Both the position numbers and the translations under genes were made by a program. From Rhizobium sp. CCGE531 (GTDB lineage Bacteria; Pseudomonadota; Alphaproteobacteria; Rhizobiales; Rhizobiaceae): DNA of 64,000 nucleotides. Below, piece after piece: positions 50,501-56,285 of the stretch (positions within the stretch are counted from its first letter, which is position 1; each line of letters opens with the position of its first letter). The stretch spans positions 124,001 to 188,000 of the forward strand of contig NZ_CP032686.1 in assembly GCF_003627795.1 (NCBI RefSeq), given 5' to 3'. The notes below the pieces were generated by a model, which saw only the letters and a list, made by a program, of their open reading frames with translations, did not search any database and was not told the DNA's origin.

Positions 50501-51295
50501 CATCTCGACGGCAATGTCAGCGGCGGCGGCACGGCGCTGTTGTCGGGTCACGCCAGCCTCGAAATCGGCGGCTCGTTCAGCCAGGCGATCACCCTGAGCA
50601 CGGACGCCGAGGCCACCATCACCATCGACCATGCGGTGGCCTTTACCGGAACGATCGCAGGTCTCGATGGCAACGATGCCCTGCGGTTTGGCGACATCTC
50701 CGCTGCAACTGCAAGCTTCTCCTATACCGAGAGCGCGGCGAAGACAGGCGGCGTGCTGACCGTCACTGACGGCACCCATACTGCGTCCATCGGCCTCAGC
50801 GGCGAATATTCGGCCAGTGACTTCTCGCTCGGTCACGACGGCGCATCTGCCGAGATCGACTTCAGCGGGATCGGTCACCTCTACGGCACCGACGGCAACG
50901 ATATTTTGACGAGCGGTGGCGGTTACACCATGACCGGTGGTGCTGGTGTGGATACCTTCGTGCTCGATGCCAAGGCTCTGCACAACCTCAACATGGCCGA
51001 TGTCATCACCGACTTCAGCCCGAAGGGAGAGGGCGACAAGCTGGATGTCTCGAACCTGCTGAACGCGCTGGTCGGCGAACATCCGGGTATGACCGAGGCG
51101 AGTGCAGTTGCGTCGATGACGGCAGCGGTCGATACCGCAACCAATTCGACGAAGATCAGCGTCAACACCGGTTCGGAGACGCATGTGGTGGCCACGCTGC
51201 AGAACTACACGCCGACGGGGCATGACGCCGTGCATGTGCTGTTCAACAATCACGATGAGCAGCTTGCCACCCATACCCAGACCGCTGGCGCCTGA
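35504..51295 (+). CDS. Giant RTX/VCBS-type surface adhesin (LapA/BapA-like), about 5,263 residues
   Basis: A single open frame of 15.8 kb, read from ATG 35504 (GGGAG eight bases upstream); a TTG at 35465 is less likely. Order of parts: an N-terminal retention-like module (residues 1-350; NGALHVPTFLIGEVTLPQQ); four tandem repeats of about 166 residues (36575-38587); six DUF5801-type repeats (38588-41521); T1SS-143-type beta repeats to 44130; an RTX calcium-binding block with GGAGNDxLxGG nonapeptides (44292-45165); VCBS domains with TGTNDAPV; a lectin-like insert (46562-47060); more VCBS and Ig-like domains; an internal serralysin-type end (49768-50052); a beta-solenoid-like part; and a terminal type I secretion module (50875-51292). 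It should be exported by the neighbouring TolC/ABC/HlyD system and released by the LapG-like protease. A strong terminator follows. Confidence 0.95.
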   Translation: MDDLRISTVDHEAASHDFASSGRDSSVAADISADHSLPLSQNADIAAFEVAQAEEQQANGKTGRLTANEPQDNGARQLIQIVPDNGNIVHLPPNTSIDDIHVEGRNLVLIQADGTRIVIINGALHVPTFLIGEVTLPQQAVVAALQQQGINVAEGPDGSVHAGNGTDSGHQFTDSQAGNPRAPLNLIGLLGPGDLIGGGNGRNLSGTQTRVPFIDPQATETASLIERGSSTGAFLTTSGTGRFGFGGNNAAITTVTLVGEAEITGGGTQQLSGLTSGGVPVVVTQNGQTVTGVANGVTVFTLVFNASTGDYTFTQLAALDHPRGANASNDVLQLQFRYTVSDTSGHTVASIANVDITDSAPAAAVGSAGSVTEAALAAGNGALSHDTGAATATGSLNISWGADSANTNQGGLGDRSVAFTNATVATQGQDGEALSSHGLAVHTVLLADGTLVGYTGEAAPTATSASNVVFYATVSDTDNGHYNFTLVQSLDDAKGSDAITLTFGYTAKDSDGDAASNTFTVTVADDKPVAAAGDAGSVTEGALASGNETPHVGTDAIATGSLNISWGADNANTDQGGAGDRSVAFTSATVTTQGQDSEALSSHGLAVHTVLLADGTLVGYTGEAAPTATSATNVVFYATVSDTDNGHYNFTLVQSLDDAKGSDAITLTFGYTATDSDGDAATNTFTITVADDKPAASAGDAGSVTEGALASGNENPHVAGDAIATGSLNISWGADNANTDQGGAGDRSVAFINATVASTGQDGEALSSHGLAVHTVLLADGTLVGYTGEAAPTATSATNVVFYATVSDTDNGHYNFTLVQSLDDAKGSDAIKLTFGYTATDSDGDSAQNTFTVTVADDKPVAATGDTGSVTEGALASGNENPHSESDATATGSLNISWGADNANTDLGGAGDRSVAFTDATVATQGQDGETLSSHGLAVHTVILADGTLVGYTGETAPTAVADAKGAVGSNIVFYATVSDTDNGHYNFTLVQSLDDAKGSDAITLTFGYTATDSDGDAAQNTFTVTVADDKPVASDVTVGTGNLYDTTPAEQMPLRPLVELSEGPKSPEGAADSVSGGSGSLFTAGADGFQQVTFTDPAGLKGIYIDANGVAHKEGLSYSTTTDNLGNTIYTATGKESGQVLFALTVGADGSYTYVQSGAFADAKGSNNENFKISFEVTDGDGDKAAGSLTLNVADSLPVANNVTVDSGSLHDTTSTSSGTNPLTVQLLIEQPSEGSTPPDGAKSGSDSVSGASGSLFTTGADGFARLTFTNPTGLKAINIDENGVAHTEGLRYGTSRDDSGNTIYTATGKDSGHVIFTLTVHADGSYTYVQSGAFADAKGSDNQNFKIGFEVTDGDGDKATGSLTLNVADSLPVASAVTAEHLVNDDMFTGGNPDKTDEYNSVSGASGSLFNMGADGFKRVTIAHSDLPQLTTIYTDANGVAHQEAVIWSKAPVADGSTTWVASSAHHETVATLIINADGSYTFSTGAPLAHPAAQAAEETLSLTFNFTVTDGDGDKATGSLTIGVKDDVPVAHTVDNTASPLNDDAQIGGNLDANDANVHSVSGAAGALFSAGADGFASVSIDQSSLPALKTIYVDANGFTQQEDVTWGKPTISDGATTWVASSANHETVATLTINADGSYTFSTGAPLVHPTAGTTEEGLPLTFTFTVTDGDNDTSTGSLILHVTDDVPLASSVTITSVMLNDDALKGGNPDTVGVADTDTVSGASGTLFTGGADGVHQVTLGTTTDFSAIYTGKDGFAHVESVVWGSPTTTAGGETIWVATGKDSGQTVATLTIGTDGSYSFTLSAPVAHAASLTAENTQDLTFNFTVTDGDSDTASGSLTVTVKDDAPIAYKVDATSTPLNDDAQAHGNLDGAADANSINGDAGALFSAGADGVKSVSMDSLPTLKAIYLDSHGIGHQESVTWASSSANGVTTWTATGAASHATVAVLTINSDGSYSFTAGAPLVHSTSSTTEDSLTLNFGFTVTDGDGDTAKGSLAIAITDDVPVASGTTAAVRADEGDIYNLLSHGNSPLDGAHDGSSSQPALFGFGFAATVSGSVASTVSFGADGAALGGGFSFTANAASTLAALHLTSGGEALSYAVVNNVIVGYVDNDHHGGYNPFFDRPVLSLTLSGDGGFTFQQYDQLDNVAGAGNDLRSGSGSISAIDFGSVIQATDGDGDSVTLTGALKVTIVDDAPKVDLALTGSITIDESGSGDNDVSASNSVRNLFAGITGGNDPHMSTVYAQHNVVSPSVSMGADDATGATSSLTLHIDNPDSGLTTTAGQAITLSQLADGTVVGKIADGEIAFAIRIDDSGKVSIAQYMALANPNPSKSDGDLVDLSGKLSAVLSATDSDGDTVNTSVSIGSGIRFDDDGPSIGNAVSTKTLAEHDLVTNSGSLSPSGISTGTAALNFAFGADGPAAHAVTFVTRSNGSYFTASYGNNQTLDATKLSSGGHALSYAVSSDGMTLIAYTGSNATDQSGWVFKVALSQDSGHASGAYNFTLYKALDDVNGQTNLSDIKLTFQVAGHDGDGDTTKGTQSFSVDVTDDGPSISSFAVDKTQAITVDEHGLTPSSPVSATTGTHSIVTAVVNAGADGLASQVYSLQVGSNANSGLSTIDNHAITLQQQAAGTVNGVYTGADGKTHIAFTISIDSGSGALSVTENVALKDIANNNPVDHLNLATGSLSAVVTVTDGDGDKASKSADLSGVITFKDDAPTIASVTINSVGENDLATTHPSATGSLAISFGADGAKSVAFSNASAASNVTGPSGLSSNGKPLAYAFIGSLLVAYTGAMPTEADAANVVFTVALALAGSGSYTFTLLQPLDHSDAIASNGSHAIDLTFGYTATDGDSDTASGSFTVEVNAAGTVTAQTIDYSAVSTGVTVNLSDASQTIGSQTIAANMATDAGAVHVVGRDNVAGMTHVIGTSGDDTLIGGAGDTLTGGAGNDTFVAAGGTVTVTDLHDKDIVKVLNGATAAITATGDWTATSDTVNSGTATINANGHNIDLSAAGGNGWTLTNAGNATGVTLVGSNHGDTIIGGSGDDIIKAGTGSDTIDAGAGNDKVYLSADIADAAAYGPRSFDLGGGIKINVSLDHMSGTGDSVNGGTGDDTLYLQGYGTNGYVLDYRSTSGLQLQGVEHIVGTDSNDLIAVSKTYMSDAVGGGVTIDGGAGDDVIFGGAGNDTLIGGAGNDIIVAGTGNDTILGGTGSDKIYYTVGSGTDRIDGGATLVGGKETDTDVLHIVGDGSGHTYTIGETAVSDAGNIVSADDHADLTIGISGTGSVRADGIEDLYLDLGGSAGNTVVFGNVSDTALAPDTIVVNSGSGNDTFDMTGLTGNVHIVINDSDPVATAGSDTDTLKLAGKWADWTVAHTGLDDGTGSYTLTNGTETITVSNVEQFTFMGENGGAGGTLSLSQLMNVAPVANNFTALSPVTEDSSSESVEGFILHGNHATDANTNKFDTLTVVGISAGTTPSAVANVASSSGTVVDGTYGKLTIYADGTYSYTLDDTKDATNSLSQGEQVKEVFDYTVQDAHGVQSSATITINVVGTNDAPIAVAEAASVTEDAAVTATGSLLAGASDVDHLDVLSIAKVGEVTDGHAGVAGTYGTLTWDGTSGAYTYVLNNADPAVQHLIPNETLTDKFTFTITDNHGATSTQTLTVTINGSDDFPVIIGAQDPAGHAVASNLLVDGDFAHATASAWTNGGGFIWATEGTGWTISGTEPGQTGVRLEEIASNYNGVTSSNGAPMVDLGASPGNIAISQAVHGLTDGASYVLSFEYGTPANGTAAVQVWWNGTLVDTLTPTPGAGPMSTISLALTAQGSDNTISFVEVGTASDNTGTYLANVSLTAASATSLPVIADATTENENHNFTFGSAQFNYGADGQGTTGALTFDTAHAVVSGPQGIILGMPQLSFDGSTITVTPGTAFDALGAGEIAKISIPFEVTDRNGSVTSGVYELTVTGTNDAPVILASSQTSGSVVEQGLDATGHAVGTSSAWGVMASSDVDHGDTATWSIVSGQTTVSSMQGTYGTLQMDASTGKWTYTINETAANSLQLGDQKVDSFTVEVADGHGGIAVQQVNINVIGSNDAPTITVTNGDSVSGNVTEAGVGVANDSAHNTVSGHLTGADVDNTSLTWSVVASSGQAANQDGSVAGAYGKLSVGVDGTWTYTLDQSKADSLTALDHPQESFTVQLSDGQGGVTTQTVVVTVNGTNDAPTISIANGDSVSGAVTEAGINVADDSAHNSVSGHLTGADVDNTSLTWSVVAGSGQTTNQGGSVTGAYGTLSVGANGTWAYALDQSKANSLTASDHPQESFTVRLSDGQGGVTTQTVVVTVNGTNDAASISGTATGSVTEDGQLTANGVLTATDVDNGQSHFQTPASLTGTYGTFAFNATTGVWGYTLNNSASNVQALNGGVTVTDKLTVASADGTASQDIVVTIHGTNESVLAPSISRVTDNVGSIQGSLADGAVTDDTNLGVRVSLTGTGAVNGDTVQLYNGTTALGSVTLTATNISNGYVDITTPTLTNGSTYNFRASLTDAGTTSPLSTSGAYDIKIDTTRPTLVITQNSGVMTFTFSEAVSGFNSNSVTQGSNYLLYNFFHVGVNASGQDIYTANIFNWNNGWKSASVSGSSYTDLAGNVGTNSNVLTFKPAGVSGEAINLALADPSNHVGTVTMSIAGVPAGWTLSEGTHNADGTWSVVTNNPSSLMVTSPDGATGAVVLQITETWINPDGSIGMATVSDNVEAYAKGAPIFAWSGDDTLTASSGNDTLVFANTIGTDVVHNFDTAHDKIDLVGFAGFSSFADVQAHLSSDASGNAVITLGDGETITLTGVSAASLTADDFLFNETVVTHNTGDMVLSDGALMPFSGTLDNTGSIHITSAGSQTAFEIVQHGLTLTGGGTATLSDDASNMIFGSSDDVTLTNVDNTISGAGQIGDGHLTLINEGTIIADGSHALVIDTGVNAVSNTGTLEATGTGGLDIHSGVVNDGLLWANGGNIHLDGNVSGGGTALLSGHASLEIGGSFSQAITLSTDAEATITIDHAVAFTGTIAGLDGNDALRFGDISAATASFSYTESAAKTGGVLTVTDGTHTASIGLSGEYSASDFSLGHDGASAEIDFSGIGHLYGTDGNDILTSGGGYTMTGGAGVDTFVLDAKALHNLNMADVITDFSPKGEGDKLDVSNLLNALVGEHPGMTEASAVASMTAAVDTATNSTKISVNTGSETHVVATLQNYTPTGHDAVHVLFNNHDEQLATHTQTAGA
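36575..38587 (+). repeat. Four tandem repeats of about 498 bp in the adhesin
   Basis: Units begin at 36575, 37076, 37574 and 38072 with lengths of 501, 498, 498 and 516 bases (167, 166, 166 and 172 codons). Each starts with D-[DS]-x-P and contains GSVTEGALASG, SLNISWGADNANTDQGG, SHGLAVHTVLLADGTLVGYT and HYNFTLVQSLDDAKGSD. The last has a 12-residue insertion, AVADAKGAVGSN. The units are highly alike at DNA level (T1SS-143-like family), so copy number could change by recombination. Confidence 0.9.
38588..41521 (+). repeat. Six DUF5801-type repeats in the adhesin
   Basis: Unit starts read from D-[DS]-x-P: 38588, 39089, 39614, 40088, 40568 and 41051, with lengths 501, 525, 474, 480, 483 and 471 bases. 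Each has VSGASGSLFTAGADG-like cores and VTDGDGDKATGSL ends. They are more diverged than the preceding array. Confidence 0.85.
44292..45165 (+). repeat. RTX nonapeptide (calcium-binding) block within the adhesin
   Basis: Tandem GGxGxDxLx units occur in three clusters, for example GGAGDTLTGGAGNDTF, GGSGDDIIKAGTGSDTI and GGAGNDTLIGGAGNDII. They form a calcium-dependent beta-roll that folds outside the cell. The clusters are separated by beta-rich linkers. Confidence 0.9.
47780..48535 (+). repeat. Two near-identical 378-bp VCBS repeats in the adhesin
   Basis: The units share GDSVSG, SAHN, VSGHLTGADVDNTSLTWSV, YALDQSKA-type and GQGGVTTQTVVVTVNGTNDA segments. The spacing of the AATGGCGA landmark (47798 and 48176) is exactly 378 bases, or 126 codons. 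This is the second recent duplication in the protein. Confidence 0.88.
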
Positions 51296-51325
51296 CGCCT
51301 TTCGGTTGGCACTCAAATTTCGAAG

Positions 51326-51351
51326 CGGCGCGTCTCGAACGCGCCGTTTTT
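51326..51351 (+). terminator. Rho-independent terminator of the adhesin gene
   Basis: CGGCGCGT (51326-51333) pairs exactly with ACGCGCCG (51339-51346) across CTCGA, followed by TTTTT. It lies 31 bases past the stop codon. Confidence 0.85.
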
Positions 51352-51575
51352 CATTGAAATTGATGCTGCCGACATGGCACAGCGATGCATCGATCGGGAG
51401 GCATCTCCTTAATGGTCGGAGCCTCCAGCCACGCAGCATATTAAGCAACTCCGGTCCGGCCCACGCAAGTCCTCGAAATCCGATGCCGGACATCGCCATC
51501 ATCGATAAATGCCGCCTCTTTCAAGAGAAGGGGGTCGTAAAACCTATCTGAAGGATTAGACCTATGGCATCAGCC

Positions 51576-51962
51576 TTAGTGATGAGGCGCGTTGACCGGT
51601 ATATGCAGTGAGGCTCCTGCCTTGTCGGCCGCTGCCCGCAGGCGCTTGTCTCTGGTCCATAAGGACGCTTTGTGGTCGAGAAGAACAGACGCCAGCAAGT
51701 GAGCATCCGTGTAGCCAATGCCCATGCTGAAAATACCATGTCGATCGATCATTATCATGACTTCGTCATGCGTTGCGACGACCGCACCGCGCTGGGCCGA
51801 TAGGAAAGCTATCACGTCACCGCGATCGCGGAGGCTGCCAAGCGCCAGCTCGCCAATCACAACCGGATGGCAGAGCAGACGATCATCCTCGATAATCCTG
51901 CGCAGCTCTGTATCGGCAGATCGGAAATGATCAATCCAGATCGAGGTGTCTGCAAGTATCAC
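51576..51962 (-). CDS. vapC: VapC-type PIN-domain toxin
   Basis: A 128-residue PIN nuclease. The acidic residues are seen in ILADTSIWID (Asp5), VIGELALGS (Glu), GYTDAHLL (Asp) and WTRDKRL (Asp). Such toxins cut tRNA or rRNA when not restrained by antitoxin. It overlaps the upstream vapB by ATGA, so the two genes are co-translated. The pair is complete and probably functional; cognate RNA target is unknown. Confidence 0.93.
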   Translation of the reverse strand: MILADTSIWIDHFRSADTELRRIIEDDRLLCHPVVIGELALGSLRDRGDVIAFLSAQRGAVVATHDEVMIMIDRHGIFSMGIGYTDAHLLASVLLDHKASLWTRDKRLRAAADKAGASLHIPVNAPHH

Positions 51963-52159
51963 TTAGCCGCTGTGCTCCGGCGGCGCGGAGCTGCCTCTGC
52001 CTCAGGCATGGTTCCTCCAAGCGCGATGAGGCGTTTTCCGGACTCTACGCGAACAAGCGTCTCCAATGCCTGGCGAACGAGCGCCGCAGTTTCCTTGATC
52101 CCAGTCAAGGATTTCGCCCTATCCAAGAGTGCATCGTCGAGATTGATAGTAGATCGCAT
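51959..52159 (-). CDS. vapB: VapB-type antitoxin
   Basis: A 66-residue protein starting MRSTINLDDALLDRAKSLTG, the strand-helix pattern of ribbon-helix-helix antitoxins (VapB of the DUF2191 type), followed by a helical tail (ETAALVRQALETLVRVESG) that wraps the toxin. It lies directly before vapC with a four-base overlap. Like other antitoxins it should bind its own promoter. Confidence 0.9.
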   Translation of the reverse strand: MRSTINLDDALLDRAKSLTGIKETAALVRQALETLVRVESGKRLIALGGTMPEAEAAPRRRSTAAK

Positions 52160-52318
52160 TAGCCGGACCCCTTACTGGAGCACATCAAATAGCACCAGTT
52201 GGTGATGAAATCTACGCCTCATTTCTGCTTCCATGGGCAAGGGTATAGCCTGAAATCCGGAGAAATTGCGGGGTCCAGTGTTCAAATTGGTTCAAGAGCG
52301 CCGCATATCCGCTCGAAA

Positions 52319-54096
52319 CTATGGCAGCTCCTGCTCATAAAGCTGGTCCATGCTGAGCGATGCGACTTCGGCAAATGCCGTCTGGTTGCGGACACGCCCG
52401 CCGCTGAGGATGACAACGTCGTCGCAGAAAGAGATCGTGCTGCGATGGTGACTGATCACGATCGTTGTCCGGCGGCCGGCGCGCAATTTCAGCGTCTCGA
52501 CGATGGCGGCTTCCGACAATCCATCCATGGCGTTGGTGGCTTCGTCCAGAATGAGGATATCGGGATCGCGGACGAGCGCCCTTGCGAGCGCTATGCGCTG
52601 CCGCTGTCCGGCCGACAGGCTGGCGCCCCTGTAGCCGACGAGTGTTGCATATCCCTCGGGGAGCTTTTCGATGAATTCATGCGCTTCGGCAAGCCTGGCG
52701 GCCTGTTCGGCCTCGGCGGGCGAGGTGTGCTGTCCGTAGGTGATGTTTTCGAGAATGGTGCCGTCAACCAGTTCCAGGTCCTGGCTGGCAAGCGCGAGCC
52801 GGTTTCGCCATTGCGTGGGATCGATGCGGCTGAGCGGCGATCCATCGATCAGGATTTCGCCTTCGTCGGCTTCGACAAAGCGGCACAACAGGTTGACGAT
52901 CGTCGTCTTTCCCGCACCCGATCGGCCGATGAGGGCGGTGGAGCGACCGTGGCGAATTTCGAAACTGGCGGAGCGCAGCACCACCGGCCGTGCGGCGGAA
53001 CCTGGATATCTAAAGGTCACACTGTCGAATTTTATCTCTCGCCCCAGTCCGGGGGCCGGCAGGTCTCCAGCCGGCGGCTGGGGCTTGTCGGAGGCATCCA
53101 GCAGCCAGCGGACTTCTTCCAGCGAACCGCTCCAGCCCTGCATCTGGCTCCATGCCTGCTGCAGAGCGCGCACATGCGGCTGCAGCCGGTATAGCAGGAC
53201 CACGAAGGCGACGATGATCGGAAAGCTGACGTCCCAGGCCCAGGCGCCGACGACCACCGCCAGGAAAAGCGCCGAATGCAGCACCTCGGTCAGCGGCGGC
53301 AGCGCGCCCTGGCGGGTCTGCAAAACGAAGCCCGCCTTCCTCACGGCATTCGATGCGCCGTCGAACACGGCCTTTTCGCGCCCCTCCTGACCGAAAATTC
53401 GGATCAGCCGTCCGGCATGAACGAGATGCAGCATTTGGCTGGCAAGTTCATTGTTGGAAGAAGCGACTTTGCGGCTCGGCATTTCAGGCTGGCGGAGAGG
53501 CCGGCATGCGCCGCCTGGACGAGGATAAGGCCGAGCGCGACGCAGAGCGTCATCTGCCATGACAGCAGGAGCAGAAAGGCAAGCAGAATGATGGCCGCCG
53601 ACGCATTCACGATCGCCGCAAGCACCGTCTGTATCGCATCCGATGCCCGCCAGGATTCGTTGGAGATGATGTTGAGCAACCGGCCCGGGCTTTCCTGCAG
53701 GAAGAATGGATATCCGATCTTCAGGAGCTGGTCGGCGAGCGCGCTGCGGATCGCATGGCCGGCCTTGCCGTGTATGAAGTTGGTAAGAACCGTATTGGCG
53801 AAGGCGAGAATGTTCTTCAGGGTGATCAGCACCAGGATGCAGGCGGCGATGGCCATCATCCGTTGCCGGTCGTCCAGACCTGAGCCGGCCTGCTGGAAGA
53901 GCGCGGAAAATCCGCTCAGTCCCGTCGGGGCCTTTTCGCCACCGATGATGCCGAGCATAGGAATGATGAGGCCGATGCCGGTGCCTTCAAGCACGGCGCC
54001 GATCAGGCCGAGAACGACGACGACAGGCAGGAGCCGGATCTGCCGGCCAAGCGCCTGTCGCAGGAGTTGCAGGCCCGGCAGGAGGAGTTTCAGCAT
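52319..54096 (-). pseudogene. ABC exporter (permease-ATPase fusion), single frameshift
   Basis: Two overlapping frames make one exporter of about 590 residues. The N-terminal frame (53404-54096, start 54096) holds the transmembrane part (LPVVVVLGLIGAVLEGTGIG, then FANTVLTNFIHGKAG). The C-terminal frame (to 52319) holds Walker A GRSGAGKTT, signature LSAGQRQR and Walker B ILILDEATNAMD. The switch is near 53460-53490: one frame runs into a premature stop while the other continues as KVASSNNELASQ. It resembles MsbA-like or polysaccharide exporters. A one-base indel is enough to explain it, so sequencing error is possible, but decayed neighbours argue for a true pseudogene. Confidence 0.8.
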
Positions 54097-54103
54097 GCGG
54101 ATC

Positions 54104-54639
54104 TCACCTCAACGAACGGTGGAGGTCCACTTCGCAATCGTCGTCGATGAAGATCAGGATGCGCCCGCGAGACCGCTCCATCCCCGCATTGCGGGCAGCG
54201 GCCAAGCCAGGGCGACGTTCCACCACCGGTATGATCTCGATGCCCGACGTGGCGGCGATCTGGGCCAGCGCTCGGCGGCATCGTCGGTCGAGCCGTTGTC
54301 GACCACCACCAGCTCGCTTGTTATCGAGCCATGCGCGCGACTGGCTGCTTCGATTGATCGAATGCAAGCTTCGAGCGCCTGGGCGCGGTTGCGGGTGCAG
54401 ACGATGAAACTTGCCGCCGGGGCGCGACCGACGGAGGGACGAGGGTGCTTCGCGGCCTGCCGCGGATGCTCCCGCGAGATTTCAGAACCCTCGCCGGCCA
54501 TGTCAGGCAAGCCCCTGCAGCGGCAGCACGCTGCTTGCCGGCACCGATTGCCGATATCTCGCCAGGGCGTCGAGGCGCAGGCTCGCATCGCTCCAAAGGC
54601 GGCTGCACTAGGGCGCATAGGTGGCGGCGCGAAGCCCAT
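54104..54639 (-). pseudogene. Family 2 glycosyltransferase, N-terminal part, frameshifted and truncated
   Basis: The conserved GT-A start is SFIVCTRNRAQALEACIRSI followed by LVVVDNGSTDD. After a frame change near 54285 the sequence continues as ALAQIAATSGIEIIPVVERR, PGLAAARNAGMERSRG and LIFIDDDCEVD, which includes the DxD metal motif. It stops at 54104, just before the exporter start, so the acceptor-binding half is missing. No functional enzyme is expected. Confidence 0.75.
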
Positions 54640-55205
54640 ATCGCTCGCGACGCCTTATCGTATGCCATTTGCCTGTCTGTGTGAGGAACTGATGCGTCAA
54701 CGCGGGTTGCTTCTCGTCCGCGATGAGCTGGTAGAGGAAATAGAAGAAGCACATCAACCCTTCCTGATGGCTTGCGGAAGCCCGCATGCCGCGCGCGGGA
54801 TCCTTTCTTCGATGGAGAGTAGACAGTCGGCGGCACGGGAAACCGTATCCGGCGTCACCGCCGCACCGATATCGTGCAGGGCATGGGGACCGTCGATCAG
54901 ACCTTCCAGCTGGAGATTTTCCGCCGCGATCGCCAGATGTGTGCGCCGCATCGGCCGCTTGTGCTTGTTGGTGACGCTTTCGTCGTGAACGCGATAGGCA
55001 ACAAGGCTGTCGTCGATCATGGCAGCTGGAAATTCGCGGGTGATCCGTCGGAACAGATCGAAATCCTCGGCATGCACATAGCTTGCATCATAGGCCAGCA
55101 TGCCAGCCGGAATGACGTTGCGGTTATACATCAAGGTGGAATGCATGAAGACGGTGTAAAACATAGACAGGACGTGCCAGTCGGCCGACTGATGGATCGG
55201 ATTGG
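54640..55205 (-). pseudogene. Family 2 glycosyltransferase, C-terminal part
   Basis: The reverse-strand frame reads NPIHQSADWHVLSMFYTVFM, then HSTLMYNRN, VHAEDFDLFRRITREFP and VAYRVHDESVTNKHK. These are typical of the distal half of GT2 enzymes (conserved ED and the later Y-R-x-H). A frameshift near 54760 leads to CFFYFLYQLIADEKQP. The N-terminal half is absent and the break is near 55205. It is a separate gene from the preceding N-terminal fragment. Confidence 0.7.
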
Positions 55206-55436
55206 GCGTGCCTCCGTTTGGTCAACCCTTTGCTTATATTATGCAATTATCGAATGATTTTCAGAGCCGTGAAACATCCCTGAGCTGCGATCTCGGCCAT
55301 CTTTTTCGTTTGCCTCCGCTTTATTCAATCACCGGTAGACAAGGAGCTTCAAGCCGTCACCGATGGTTCTCTGCCGACGACATGCTGATGTGGAGCCCGG
55401 GCAGCGGCACATCTCTCCAAACATGTGTTGTGATGA

Positions 55437-55468
55437 ATATTGACAATATATGCTACGCACCCCACAAT
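55437..55468 (+). promoter_or_regulatory. parDE promoter with overlapping palindrome
   Basis: TTGACA (55440-55445) and CACAAT (55463-55468) are 17 bases apart. The palindrome ATATTG-A-CAATAT (55437-55449) overlaps the -35 element. The arrangement fits autorepression by ParD. Confidence 0.6.
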
Positions 55469-55493
55469 TAGGGATAACGAAAGGATAGTTCCG

Positions 55494-55745
55494 ATGGCGT
55501 CGGGTAGCATTCATGTGAAGGTCAGCGGTGCGCTGCAAGACCATATCCAGCAGCAGATTGGCGACGATGGCCTCTATGAGAATGCCAGCGAATACATTCG
55601 TGCCTTGATCCGTCGCGACCTGCAAACCCGTGATGAGGCATGGGATACGCTTCAAAAAGAGCTTGCACCTGCCCTACGGGCGGATGACAGCGAATTTGTC
55701 ACCGTCACCGCCGAGGATGTTATCAGCCGCAATAAGCGCCGCTGA
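55494..55745 (+). CDS. parD: ParD-type antitoxin
   Basis: An 83-residue RHH protein: SIHVKVSGALQDHIQQQIGDDG with the strand, then ENASEYIRALIRRDLQ for the helix pair, and a charged tail. The start at 55494 follows AAGGA; the longer frame to 55440 would begin within the promoter. It is two bases from the parE start. Confidence 0.9.
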   Translation: MASGSIHVKVSGALQDHIQQQIGDDGLYENASEYIRALIRRDLQTRDEAWDTLQKELAPALRADDSEFVTVTAEDVISRNKRR

Positions 55746-55747
55746 TC

Positions 55748-56107
55748 ATGGCTTATCGGTTCTATTCGCGCGCGGATGCTGCGCAGGACAAAATCTGGCG
55801 GGATACCGTTGAAAGGTGGGGTGAGAAGCAGGCGGTGACTTATATCACCGGATTGCATACGCATTTGCAGCGGTTATGCGAGGAAAAGGCCATTTGGAGG
55901 AAGCTCCCGCAACGCCTTGCCGTTCCTGCCGATGTGAAGCGCGAGGCCTACTTCAGCCGCTACGAGCATCACTACGTCTTTTTCCGGGAACTCGATAACG
56001 GTGATCTCGGCGTGATGAGCATTTTGCATGAACGCATGGATGTGCCGGTGCGTCTTGCCGAGGACCTGGCGGCTCTTGTCGGGAAAGCGGAGCATTTCAA
56101 GGCGTAG
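55748..56107 (+). CDS. parE: ParE/RelE-fold toxin
   Basis: A 119-residue toxin of the RelE/ParE superfamily. It has the expected strand and helices: YRFYSRADAAQDKIWRDTVER, GLHTHLQRLCEEKAIWRKL, VKREAYFSRYEHHYVFFREL and GVMSILHERMDVP. It follows parD directly and is probably coupled to it. The pair is intact, unlike the broken copy at 23.7-24.1 kb. Confidence 0.88.
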   Translation: MAYRFYSRADAAQDKIWRDTVERWGEKQAVTYITGLHTHLQRLCEEKAIWRKLPQRLAVPADVKREAYFSRYEHHYVFFRELDNGDLGVMSILHERMDVPVRLAEDLAALVGKAEHFKA

Positions 56108-56285
56108 GGCTGGGCGCGGCGGTTGCATTGCTATCGCCTGCGATAGTAGGCGTCCCATGCCAGCTTAATGTGGAAGAACAGCCATTCGCGGCGGCGGCCG
56201 TAAGCCGGGCTTGGGCGACCAGGGCATTCGTTGAGGTGGGTTTCACGCTGGAATTTCACAAACCAGGCAGGCGGATGATTTCGGC

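Noticed and set aside
51361..51575. Possible small gene between the adhesin terminator and vapC
   Set aside because: Frames on both strands are short and without domains or ribosome sites.
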